IMG/VR virus record: IMGVR_UViG_3300008952_000004
Span: 1-64,000 of that record
Source of the DNA: a virus
Strand: one strand, 5' to 3'
DNA: 64,000 nucleotides
Shown here: positions 38,356 through 46,555 of the stretch, in pieces
How the letters are laid out: the number at the start of each line of letters is the position of its first letter
Numbering within the stretch: the first letter of the stretch is position 1
The notes under the pieces: model-generated
Database searches by the model: none
What the model saw: only the letters and a program-made list of their open reading frames with translations
What the model was told of the DNA's origin: nothing
Translations under genes and position numbers: made by a program

Positions 38356-38645
38356 TGACTTTTAAACAATACTATGATTATTATTTAAGCTTACACCAAA
38401 ACAAATGGACCCGTCGCTTACACGTTATGGGGCAGGCGGCAACAGTCTTATTTGTTATTTTGTGTGTATCTAAAGGCGCTTGGTTAGCACTCTTATTTGC
38501 CCCTTTTGTTGTGTATCCTTTCGCTTGGAGCGGTCATTTCTTTTTTGAGAAAAATATACCGGCTGCTTTTTCTAAACCCATCTGGGCTAAAGCGTGTGAT
38601 TGGCTAATGTTAAGAGATATTATTTTTGGGAGAATAAAATGGTAA
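38355..38645 (+). CDS. Mpo1-like (DUF962) membrane protein
   Basis: A 96-residue protein. ATG 38355 overlaps the previous stop (TAATG) and is preferred to an upstream start. YYLSLHQNKWTRRLHVMG, a membrane-like middle (LFVILCVSKGAWLALLF), GHFFFEKNIPAAFSKPIW and DWLMLRDII match the Mpo1/DUF962 family. It has the conserved H, E-N-x-PA and D-x-M elements. Yeast Mpo1 is a 2-hydroxy fatty-acid dioxygenase, so a lipid role in the host membrane is possible. It is short of full family length (about 150-200). Confidence 0.7.
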   Translation: MTFKQYYDYYLSLHQNKWTRRLHVMGQAATVLFVILCVSKGAWLALLFAPFVVYPFAWSGHFFFEKNIPAAFSKPIWAKACDWLMLRDIIFGRIKW

Positions 38646-39469
38646 AAGTACTAATTCTTGGAAGCACCGGCATGCTCGGCAATGCTGTTGGCAAGTGGTT
38701 TTCTAAACAGTCTGACCGGTATGAAGTGACATTCACTCACAGGGATTATGATTTAGCTAGCACATATTATGAAGACAAAAATCTTCTTCATTTTGATTGT
38801 TTGGAGGATAAGTTAGTTGATCTTGATTTATCTGGGTATGATTATGTCATTAATTGTATTGGTACAATTAAACCATTTATGTCCTCAAACCCACTATCTG
38901 CAATTAAAATAAATTCTGTTTTTCCCTGGACACTGGCTTGTGTCTGCAAGGGCGCAGGCGCAAAGCTGATTCACATTACAACTGATTGCGTATATTCAGG
39001 GGCGGTAGGACAGTATACTGAAGATGATGAGCACGATGCGCGAGATGCATATGGAAAAAGTAAGTCTCTCGGCGAACCAGATAACTGTATGGTACTGAGA
39101 ACGAGTATTATTGGCGAAGAAGTTCATAAAAACGCTAGCTTGATTGAGTGGGTAAAAAGTCAACGAGGCAACACAGTCAATGGCTATATTAACCACGACT
39201 GGAATGGAATCACAACCACTCAGTATGCGAAGACCTGCGACTATATCATTTCGAACGATATGTATGTTGAGGGTACGTACCACGTGATGTCGCCGAAACC
39301 AGTCAATAAATATGAGCTTGTTACTCTGCTCGGACAGAAATATAATTTAGATCTAACGGTCAATGAATTCGAAGCATCGATTAGAGTTGATCGCACACTT
39401 GGAACTGTAAAGAGTTTGTGTGGGGATTTGAACATACCATCCATCCAACAACAAATAGCGGAGATGTAA
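38639..39469 (+). CDS. rmlD: dTDP-4-dehydrorhamnose reductase-like SDR (RmlD)
   Basis: A 276-residue SDR. VLILGSTGMLGNAVG is the NAD(P) site; VINCIGTIKPF, HITTDCVYSG and DAYGKSKSLGE (Y-x-x-x-K) match RmlD. Reduces a 4-keto-6-deoxy sugar nucleotide (dTDP-L-rhamnose route or similar). ATG 38639 overlaps the previous gene by 7 nt. Together with the cupin this gives the last two steps of a deoxysugar pathway; RmlA/RmlB-type enzymes could be the 32510 transferase and one of the SDRs. Confidence 0.82.
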   Translation: MVKVLILGSTGMLGNAVGKWFSKQSDRYEVTFTHRDYDLASTYYEDKNLLHFDCLEDKLVDLDLSGYDYVINCIGTIKPFMSSNPLSAIKINSVFPWTLACVCKGAGAKLIHITTDCVYSGAVGQYTEDDEHDARDAYGKSKSLGEPDNCMVLRTSIIGEEVHKNASLIEWVKSQRGNTVNGYINHDWNGITTTQYAKTCDYIISNDMYVEGTYHVMSPKPVNKYELVTLLGQKYNLDLTVNEFEASIRVDRTLGTVKSLCGDLNIPSIQQQIAEM

Positions 39470-39471
39470 AG

Positions 39472-39666
39472 GTGAATTTAGATTTATCAAAGCAAGAATT
39501 AACAGTACTCAGAAACCACTTAGCGAAGGAGTTGAAATATTTTTATCAAACTCCCACTGAGTGGGATTTTTGGAAAGAAACTTGCCATTTAGAAGAAATG
39601 GACTTAATCTTAAAAAAGATCGATTATCATTTAGATTTAATGAAAAAACATACAGGAGAAAAATAA
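39472..39666 (+). CDS. Small helical phage protein
   Basis: A 64-residue protein with a GTG start two bases after the previous stop, chosen because GGAGATGTAAAG lies just upstream. LSKQELTVLRNHLAKELKYFY and LEEMDLILKKIDYHLDLMKKH are two amphipathic helices. No family is recognised. The next ATG overlaps its final base. Confidence 0.6.
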   Translation: MNLDLSKQELTVLRNHLAKELKYFYQTPTEWDFWKETCHLEEMDLILKKIDYHLDLMKKHTGEK

Positions 39667-39869
39667 TGAAATTATCAGATCAAGCAATTACTTGCCTTAT
39701 GGGCGCTTTACAAAAATGTATTTTAGAACAAACAGATATCACAAACCTTTTGAGGAATTTTGATTTTGATAAGGCTCCGGAAAATAAAAGGTGGGGTGGG
39801 AACGGCGCCCTAGTGGTTACAAATCCGCCTACAATCCAGATGCAAGTACCACAAAAAGAAGATAAATAA
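39666..39869 (+). CDS. Conserved small phage protein
   Basis: A 67-residue protein beginning KLSDQAITCLMGALQKCILEQ and ending NPPTIQMQVPQKEDK. Similar proteins with an LSDQA start and an NPP-type end are, from memory, common in T4-like marine phages near the tail/late-sigma region. Function unknown. It overlaps the previous gene by one base. Confidence 0.65.
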   Translation: MKLSDQAITCLMGALQKCILEQTDITNLLRNFDFDKAPENKRWGGNGALVVTNPPTIQMQVPQKEDK

Positions 39870-40129
39870 TGCCAGAGTACGCTTACAAGTGCAAATCTTG
39901 TGAGATAGTGTTTGAAATCTATCACTCAATAAAAGAGAAGTTGGAGGATTGTGATCACTGTGGAGAAAATTCTTCGTTAGAGCGAATCCCCTCTTTACCA
40001 TTAATCTTAAAAAGAAATAATAATAATGGTATAATGGGAAAGCCCGGAGAGATAGTGAAAGACTTTATATCTGACGCAAAAGAAGAAATGAAAAGAGAAA
40101 AGAAAAGACTCTCTGAGAGGGAAAAATAA
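39869..40129 (+). CDS. FmdB-like zinc-ribbon protein
   Basis: An 86-residue protein. PEYAYKCKSCEIVFEIYHS and EDCDHCGENS give two CxxC pairs, the signature of FmdB-type zinc ribbons (also frequent in phages before late genes). The rest is a charged helix (KEEMKREKKRLSEREK). Probably a transcription-associated or structural zinc protein. It lies four genes before gp55. Confidence 0.8.
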   Translation: MPEYAYKCKSCEIVFEIYHSIKEKLEDCDHCGENSSLERIPSLPLILKRNNNNGIMGKPGEIVKDFISDAKEEMKREKKRLSEREK

Positions 40130-40130
40130 A

Positions 40131-40319
40131 ATGGAATATACACAAGAATTTTATATTATGGTCACAAGCTTGGTATTGAATGTGATTTTGGGATTTATTA
40201 TTTATACTTTAAAATCGAGAGAAAAATATATTTTAAGAACATCCCAAGACATGATTCAGATATCAGAATCGTTTTCAAAAGAATTGCAAAAACTAAAACA
40301 TGAGGTTGATGAATCCTGA
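40131..40319 (+). CDS. Small single-pass membrane protein
   Basis: A 62-residue protein with one membrane helix (IMVTSLVLNVILGFIIYTL) and a charged helical tail (SFSKELQKLKHEV). It is followed by a second small membrane protein with the same plan, starting inside its stop (TGATG). Confidence 0.65.
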   Translation: MEYTQEFYIMVTSLVLNVILGFIIYTLKSREKYILRTSQDMIQISESFSKELQKLKHEVDES

Positions 40320-40633
40320 TGCTTGTTTTAGTTTCTTTTCTGTTAATCATTAGTTTGGCTTTAAACATTATATTGGTGTGGTATGTTCGACGGTTGATAC
40401 AAAGTATGCTACCCCTGCATGATGATGCGACGGAAGTTCAAGGAGTGTTGCGAGACTTTTTAGAACACGTACAAGGGGTATATGAACTGCCTCTGTTCTA
40501 TGGCGATCCGACTTTGAAAGCCCTACTGGAACATTCCAGAGAAGCAACTAATCAATTGGAGAGCTTTCGAAGCAGCTTTGTATTTGAAGAAGAAAAAAAG
40601 GAAATAGAAGAATATGACGAAGAAGGGACGTAG
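40319..40633 (+). CDS. Membrane protein of phage late region
   Basis: A 104-residue protein with an N-terminal helix (LVLVSFLLIISLALNIILVW) and a soluble domain EVQGVLRDFLEHVQGVYELP followed by LFYGDPTLKALLEHS, of a type I remember from T4-like marine phages. The end is acidic (EEKKEIEEYDEEGT). Overlaps the sigma-factor gene by 20 nt. Role unknown. Confidence 0.65.
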   Translation: MLVLVSFLLIISLALNIILVWYVRRLIQSMLPLHDDATEVQGVLRDFLEHVQGVYELPLFYGDPTLKALLEHSREATNQLESFRSSFVFEEEKKEIEEYDEEGT

Positions 40634-41306
40634 CCGTAAGGGAAATTATTATTTTACCCAAGAGCATGAAGATGCCGTGATTAAGTATGCCATATCGGAC
40701 AACCGCCGCGAAAAAGAGCAAATTTATATACAATATATTGGACCAGCGTTTGGAGAAATGGTTGATAAAATTGTATACACTTATAAATTTACCACTCTTC
40801 CAAATATTGATGTACTTAAAGACGAATGTAAAATATGGTTGACCACAATCCTTGATAAATATGATCCGAACAAAGGGTCGAAAGCATTTTCATATTTTAG
40901 CGTAATTACGAAAAATTGGTTTATTCATAAAGTCAAAAAACATTCTACTCGTCTCCGCCGAGAAATTCAACTCGATAAAGTTACTAAAGAGGTTGAACAA
41001 CAACACATTTCCAATACTAATTTTTACGATGAGCGCCGAGAGGAGCAAGAGTTTTGGCAATACTTGTGGAGCGAAATTGAAGTATGGGAAGAAGAACTTT
41101 TAAAGCCAAACGAACAAAAAGTTCTAAATGCGGTTAAACACCTTTTATCTAATTCAGAAGATATAGAAATTTTTAATAAAAAAGCTATTTATCTATATCT
41201 ACGGGAGTTAACAGACTTGAACACAAAACAGGTGGTCAATAATCTTAACAAGCTCAGGACCAGATATAGGAGTTTTAAAAACAGATGGATGGACGGAGAA
41301 ATATAG
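40614..41306 (+). CDS. Late-transcription sigma factor (T4 gp55-like)
   Basis: A 230-residue protein with the gp55-type order: YYFTQEHEDAVIKYAISDNRR, IYIQYIGPAFGEMVDKIVYTY and LDKYDPNKGSKAFSYFSVITKNWFIHKVKK. It corresponds to sigma region 2, which recognises the late -10 element in T4-like phages with gp33 and the sliding clamp. Expected to redirect host RNA polymerase to structural genes. It precedes the tail module directly and overlaps genes on both sides. Candidate late-promoter motifs are listed separately. Confidence 0.88.
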   Translation: MTKKGRSRKGNYYFTQEHEDAVIKYAISDNRREKEQIYIQYIGPAFGEMVDKIVYTYKFTTLPNIDVLKDECKIWLTTILDKYDPNKGSKAFSYFSVITKNWFIHKVKKHSTRLRREIQLDKVTKEVEQQHISNTNFYDERREEQEFWQYLWSEIEVWEEELLKPNEQKVLNAVKHLLSNSEDIEIFNKKAIYLYLRELTDLNTKQVVNNLNKLRTRYRSFKNRWMDGEI

Positions 41307-41608
41307 AGAATCTAGAGTCTTATCTAGAAGAAGCAATAAAGAACATTCGTGACGATCGAGCAATTACATCAGCTTTGTTAGCAGAAGCTGTTTCATATAT
41401 TAAGAAGAATGAAAGCCACCATAAAGATGTTGGACCGGTTGCAGCAAAATATGTAGAAACACTTCAACGCTCGAACGAACAATTAGTAAAAATTTCCAGC
41501 CTTTTACAAAAAAAAGAGCAAGCCAGACATCAGGGCTTATCTGAAGAAGACAGAAAAGATATTTTTGATTTGATTGGTAATGGCGAAGGAACAGCCGATG
41601 AGCGGTAA
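41285..41608 (+). CDS. Coiled-coil phage protein following gp55
   Basis: A 107-residue protein with long helices: LEEAIKNIRDDRAITSALLA, GPVAAKYVETLQRSNEQLVK and KKEQARHQGLSEED. The AAKYVETLQRSNEQLVK block is one I recall after gp55 in T4-like marine phages. Function unknown; terminase-small-subunit-like or a gp33-like partner are guesses without evidence. It overlaps gp55 by 22 nt. Confidence 0.65.
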   Translation: MDGRRNIENLESYLEEAIKNIRDDRAITSALLAEAVSYIKKNESHHKDVGPVAAKYVETLQRSNEQLVKISSLLQKKEQARHQGLSEEDRKDIFDLIGNGEGTADER

Positions 41609-44600
41609 AACCCCGCCAACTACCGGTGCAAAAGGAAGTGAAACTCCACCCGTTGGCGCCCGGTCAGAACAAAAGCCCCCCACTGCGGGCGCACCATCCG
41701 GCGTTGCTACAGATCGTGTTTCACACGACTTTGCACCGGGAGAACTCAACGACCTTCCTGTACCTGACTTTATGCCCAGATATGAGGGTGGTAAAGATGA
41801 TGTGTTTAGCGCTTGGCGCAAGATGGCAAGAGATTTTTATACTCCAGATACATTTTCCAAGCTTGGTCCAATGAGGGGGGTCGTTTTAAGAATCGAGGAA
41901 GTTCCACACAAACCTGTTGAAGAAGGGTTCATGGGTTGGACATGGATGGACTTTTTGGATATGGAACAGGCGACAGTTAAAAAGATGCGAGTGCGGATCC
42001 CTGAGATACATTCGATGATTCCTTGCCCCGCAACTATCGGAAAAGAAGCCACAGAAGCAGACAACAAAATAATAGATTTATATGATTTATTTCCACCCAA
42101 AGATCTTGATATTAACGCAGATGCAGTTGTTGAGGGAGATATCGTTTGGGTGGATTATGGAAATAAACTAAATTGGAAGGACCCAGTTTACCTCGGCGCA
42201 GTTAACAAAAAACCATCAGCGGGCGCAGGCGGCATGCCCCCTGGTGGCGCCAATGCCCACGCCAATGGGTGCGGAGGGCAATACCAAAGAACCTCTACCA
42301 CTGCCACTGGAGGCGGCGGAACTGCAATGCCAGCAGCCAACGCTCCGCAGCAACCATATCAAGGGCTCCCCAGAATAGCAAGAGTAGATTTGGAAAAAGG
42401 ACAATGGGGGGACATTAGCAATGCAGCAGCATCAGCCACTGGCGGCTCAAGTGCTACAATGTCGCTTGACGCAAAATGGGTGGTGAATGAAGCAGCGCCC
42501 TACGGAAAGGGTACATATAATGGTTTTAAAAAGGCAGCAAAAGCCTGTCCATATCAACTTAGAGTATATTATGGACATATCCCCGGCAACGGAGAGGCAG
42601 ATAAAAAGAATAGACCCAATGCGCGAACAAGCATAGTCGCTGCCCCTTGGTATTTTGATGCGACCCAACCTTGGGAATTAATATACTTTTTTCACGGGCT
42701 GGGAGGATTTCAATCAAAATCTTTTTCAAATAGAATTATTCCTAATATAAAAAAGCTGATTAAAGAAAAAAGAAATTTTGTTTATGTTAAACCACAATTA
42801 GGTCACGGAGCTTTCGGTCACCGGGATGGACAAACTGATTCTTTTAATCCGGAAAAACACCCTGGTCGCGGAGGGGATTTTGCAATTTACCATAACAATA
42901 TTATAATGACAATTCAGAAACACATTACGTCAACAAAGACTCCCATAGCTAAAACGATGCAAGTGTCTATGTACGCTTGGTCCGCAGGCGGCGCCACAAT
43001 TGGTCGAATTGCCGCATCCGGTGCCATGGCAAAAATAAAGCCTAGCAGAATCTTTTTTGCTGATGCCGAATACCTTTGGGGATATGGAGATGTAAAAGAT
43101 GCCGATGGCAATAGTCAAGGCAAGGCTACTTCTGCACTTACGGCCGTTTGGAAGGGGTATGTTAAAGATAATCCTAAAGTGTGGTTAACTTGCATGACTG
43201 GGACTAAGAAAGTAGATGGATACACAAAAAGAAAATTTAATAGTATAAAGAAAAAAAATGATATATCAAAAAGACCGGTGTATTATTGGGCTACTGGAAA
43301 AAGTCATGGTTGGTGTGGAAAAAACGCCCTCTTTCTTATCTGCCCAGAACACAAGAGTAGAACTTTAAACCCACCTTCCGCCACCACAGCGGCTAAAGCC
43401 GCAGCGCCACCAAAAGTAGAAAGTAATGATAAACAAGCAGAGACAGAAGAAAACAAGAATACAGGTGTAAAACCAGAAGAGGAAAAGACAGGAGCCGAAG
43501 AGGACCAGGGCTTTGTACCCAAGCTTCCACCACAAAAAGAAACGACTGAGACTCCAAAGGAAAACAAACCAAAAAAGTCAGCTAGCGAAAAGCCAAAGGA
43601 TAAAGAGGAGAAAACGTCTGGCGGTGGTATTATGGGGAAGATGAAAGCTGCGGTTTCCGACGCTAAAGACAAGGCAGTGACTTCTGCTAAGGTCGCCTCG
43701 GCAAAAAAGAAATGGACTGTCGTTCCCTCAGGTCCGGACACCTCTTGGAAAGAGAATCGTGTACGAATTAGACATTATGGCGGAACAATTAAAAATAAAA
43801 AAGATAAATTATTGGCTAAAATTAAGGGTCCAAATGAGCGCGGGTATCTGAAGGCACACTTATTAGTTGTCAAGCGTTATCAAGCTATGAAAGCCGCCGC
43901 TGCTGCCGCTGGCGTACAAATGAAGGTCGTATCCGGATGGCGAAAACATAAATACAAATCATTCGAAGATTACGAAGCAAAAATGCTAGCCAAAGGTTAT
44001 GCATCAGCAAAAGCAGCTAGCAAGTGGATTGCCTTTAATTCTCCTCATGAGACGGGAATGGCTCTGGATATTAATTCAGTTGGTGAAGAAAAAGGGATGA
44101 TTTGCCAGAATCGCGCCGAAACATCTGGACGCAATAAAAACTCTGTTTTGGGAAAGTGGTTAATAGCAAATGCTTGGAAGTTTGGATTTGCGCCATATAA
44201 GAACGAGACTTGGCACTGGGAAGTTAGATTACCGGTTTATTCTTGGGTTACAGGTGAGGAATTTACCGACAACTTTGCTGTTCGAGTTACGAAAGTAGGT
44301 CCCAAAGTAAAAGGGTTTACTGGTTCTGGCGAATTTGGAAACACTAATATAGCGCCGGGAGCACAAGCAGGCGGTGGCAGTGTTGGCTCAGCTACCGGCG
44401 CCGGTCCTTGCATTCATGTACCATCCAATGTAGCTGGGATGGGCGAGCCATTACAGGTAACCAATGCTGCGCCAGTCTCAGGGCTTGGGGATAAATTAGT
44501 AATGGGCACACCGGGATCTGACGCGGTAGGCGACGATAAATATTTACGTAAATTAGTAGCTTTCTGTGTACACGAAACTGCCGGTTGGCCAACGAATATT

Positions 44601-45578
44601 CGTCAGAGAAAAAGAAATCAGGATTCCTATGCAGATAAAGGGGGGCATCCCTGTGGCGTGCACTTTTGGGGCACTTCAGATGGCGGCATATTACAAACAA
44701 CCCATCCTGCAAAGCGCATATGGCATGCCCAGGGCGGTTCAATGTTTTCTACATCGATAGAGACTTGTACCATGGGTCCGACTCATCCACGTTATCACGG
44801 AATGATAAAATATTTTGCCAATATGGGATTTCATTTTGTTAGCACGACCAAAGGTAAAGGGGATATTCTTACAGATGAAGGTTGTACTGCTGGCAACGCT
44901 AAAACTTGGCAAGTTATGATGCTTCCGACTCCCCAAATGCAGGAATCGCTCTATAAACTAATATACGGCTTGTCTAAAAACCCTCCGTCAAATGAAGGAA
45001 CTAAATGGAGCTATGGCGGCAAATCAGGTAAAACAGAAATTAATATTCCGATGGCTTTTCCAGCCGTTAACGCAAATGAAGGAAAAATGTGGTGGGGACC
45101 TTGGTATGGAAAGCCGGGGAGTGTTCATTGGGGCAAAGCTGATTTCGCCGCGAACAGTAGTGAGTGGTTTAAGAAAAATCAACCCCCCGGTGTTTTCTGT
45201 CACTGGAACGTGGGTCACCACGCCGATGGATGTATGGGGGTATTTTATACTATGGCACGTGCCCTTGGTATGAATTCGTCCGATGCTTTTTATGCGATGG
45301 TTGGTGCTGTCTGTACTACAAAATATGATTCGACTGTTAAAAACTTTTGGACCCCTCTTCCAAAAGGCGCTGACGGCAAAGAATTAATAAAAAAGGGGAA
45401 AGCCAAGTATCCCTGGCCATTGGATGCTAAGACATTTGTCGACACCCCCGGTGTCACTAGCCAGCCGCTTGCCATATGGAAAAATTTCCCACACAAGTGG
45501 AAAAAAGTAAAAACAGCGTGGGAACAACTAAAGGAAGAAAAGAAAGTACATTTTGGCGATTTTGATAACCCCACATAA
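41598..45578 (+). CDS. Tail lysin: alpha/beta hydrolase + M15 peptidase + amidase_2
   Basis: A 1326-residue protein. The ATG at 41598 is preferred for its GAAGGA site; ATG 41580 is in frame. After a Pro/Gly-rich N-terminus comes a baseplate OB-like segment (residues 80-210). An alpha/beta hydrolase follows: FFHGLGGF near 363, WSAGGATIG near 460, and H in KSHGWCG near 568. A Lys/Glu linker (600-700) leads to an M15 D-Ala-D-Ala/L-Ala-D-Glu peptidase: SGWRKHKYKSF near 778, HETGMALDI near 816, WHWEV near 871. An N-acetylmuramoyl-L-alanine amidase follows: CVHETAGW near 988, GVHFWGTSDGG near 1019, HADGCMG near 1208. It probably acts in the tail to open the cell wall at infection. Confidence 0.85.
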   Translation: MSGKTPPTTGAKGSETPPVGARSEQKPPTAGAPSGVATDRVSHDFAPGELNDLPVPDFMPRYEGGKDDVFSAWRKMARDFYTPDTFSKLGPMRGVVLRIEEVPHKPVEEGFMGWTWMDFLDMEQATVKKMRVRIPEIHSMIPCPATIGKEATEADNKIIDLYDLFPPKDLDINADAVVEGDIVWVDYGNKLNWKDPVYLGAVNKKPSAGAGGMPPGGANAHANGCGGQYQRTSTTATGGGGTAMPAANAPQQPYQGLPRIARVDLEKGQWGDISNAAASATGGSSATMSLDAKWVVNEAAPYGKGTYNGFKKAAKACPYQLRVYYGHIPGNGEADKKNRPNARTSIVAAPWYFDATQPWELIYFFHGLGGFQSKSFSNRIIPNIKKLIKEKRNFVYVKPQLGHGAFGHRDGQTDSFNPEKHPGRGGDFAIYHNNIIMTIQKHITSTKTPIAKTMQVSMYAWSAGGATIGRIAASGAMAKIKPSRIFFADAEYLWGYGDVKDADGNSQGKATSALTAVWKGYVKDNPKVWLTCMTGTKKVDGYTKRKFNSIKKKNDISKRPVYYWATGKSHGWCGKNALFLICPEHKSRTLNPPSATTAAKAAAPPKVESNDKQAETEENKNTGVKPEEEKTGAEEDQGFVPKLPPQKETTETPKENKPKKSASEKPKDKEEKTSGGGIMGKMKAAVSDAKDKAVTSAKVASAKKKWTVVPSGPDTSWKENRVRIRHYGGTIKNKKDKLLAKIKGPNERGYLKAHLLVVKRYQAMKAAAAAAGVQMKVVSGWRKHKYKSFEDYEAKMLAKGYASAKAASKWIAFNSPHETGMALDINSVGEEKGMICQNRAETSGRNKNSVLGKWLIANAWKFGFAPYKNETWHWEVRLPVYSWVTGEEFTDNFAVRVTKVGPKVKGFTGSGEFGNTNIAPGAQAGGGSVGSATGAGPCIHVPSNVAGMGEPLQVTNAAPVSGLGDKLVMGTPGSDAVGDDKYLRKLVAFCVHETAGWPTNIRQRKRNQDSYADKGGHPCGVHFWGTSDGGILQTTHPAKRIWHAQGGSMFSTSIETCTMGPTHPRYHGMIKYFANMGFHFVSTTKGKGDILTDEGCTAGNAKTWQVMMLPTPQMQESLYKLIYGLSKNPPSNEGTKWSYGGKSGKTEINIPMAFPAVNANEGKMWWGPWYGKPGSVHWGKADFAANSSEWFKKNQPPGVFCHWNVGHHADGCMGVFYTMARALGMNSSDAFYAMVGAVCTTKYDSTVKNFWTPLPKGADGKELIKKGKAKYPWPLDAKTFVDTPGVTSQPLAIWKNFPHKWKKVKTAWEQLKEEKKVHFGDFDNPT

Positions 45579-45593
45579 TAGGAGATAAGATAT

Positions 45594-46547
45594 ATGTCAT
45601 CATTCTGGAAAAAGTTAACAACAAAGACTCCAGCAGTTAATAAACTAGGTCGCAATCCCATGTCGGACTTGGTGGAATCAACCGCTGGAAAAATTTTACA
45701 AGTTGATAATTTGGGCATCAACGGTGATAATATTGCCGAAGGTGTTCCCAACGTTGTTGCTGCGCCAAGCGAAAAAATATTAAGAGGAAGGAACAATAGT
45801 TTTATTATTTTAGGTCGCGACAGACCATCGACATTAAGCAGTGGATACGGCGGAATTGGGGACACACATGCAGGTAGAATAGACATTGTTGTCGGGATGT
45901 TAGCTCACAAAGCTGCCAGTCATGGCACTCTGGGTGAACCAATACACGCAGATCCAAATATGTCAAAAGATGCCGCTCGAATATACATGAGTCAAAAAAC
46001 AGACGTCGACAAGAATTTTAAACTTGCTAGGGGTCGGGTTGGTACCTCACGAGCCAAATCTGGAATTGCCATAAAGGCGGACGCGGTTAGAGTTATCGGA
46101 CGTGAGGGTATTAAACTTGTTACTCGCAGCGAAAGGATTAATTCGCAGGGTTCGAATATAATTTCTGTCCCCGGTGTCGATATTATTGCGGGAAACGACG
46201 ATTCCGATTTGCAGCCAATGGTCAAGGGTGACAATTTGAGTCAGTGCTTGGACCGACTTGCAACACATTTGGTAGCTTTAAACGGTATACTTGATACTTT
46301 TCTTATTACTCAGATGAGGTATAACAAGGCTTTGGCTAACCATTTTCACAATTCTCCGTTCTTTGCCGCACCTACAACACCAGCTTTTAGGGCTCAACAA
46401 GAGGGCATTAGAACCGTAATTAAACAACTAACGAAGGTAAAACGCTCCCTTTTGACCCATAAAGACAATGTTGGAAAATGGAATACAACCTATTTACAAC
46501 AAGGCGGCGGTCGCTATATTAATAGCCGCTATAACAATGTTAATTAG
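45594..46547 (+). CDS. Putative baseplate/tail-spike structural protein
   Basis: A 317-residue protein with a GGAGATAAGA site. The middle (HAGRIDIVVGMLAHK; SKDAARIYMSQKTDVDKNF; SGIAIKADAVRVIGREGIKLVT) is beta-rich and repetitive, like a beta-helical spike or tip. The N-terminus, FWKKLTTKTPAVNKLGRNP, is basic. The C-terminal half is helical and ends YINSRYNNVN. It sits between the lysin and the giant protein, so a hub or spike role is probable but unproven. Confidence 0.65.
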   Translation: MSSFWKKLTTKTPAVNKLGRNPMSDLVESTAGKILQVDNLGINGDNIAEGVPNVVAAPSEKILRGRNNSFIILGRDRPSTLSSGYGGIGDTHAGRIDIVVGMLAHKAASHGTLGEPIHADPNMSKDAARIYMSQKTDVDKNFKLARGRVGTSRAKSGIAIKADAVRVIGREGIKLVTRSERINSQGSNIISVPGVDIIAGNDDSDLQPMVKGDNLSQCLDRLATHLVALNGILDTFLITQMRYNKALANHFHNSPFFAAPTTPAFRAQQEGIRTVIKQLTKVKRSLLTHKDNVGKWNTTYLQQGGGRYINSRYNNVN

Positions 46548-46555
46548 GAGATCTA

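Noticed and set aside
43304-43741. Minus-strand ORF opposite the lysin linker
   Set aside because: Antisense of Lys/Glu-rich linker; no ribosome site and wrong strand for the module.
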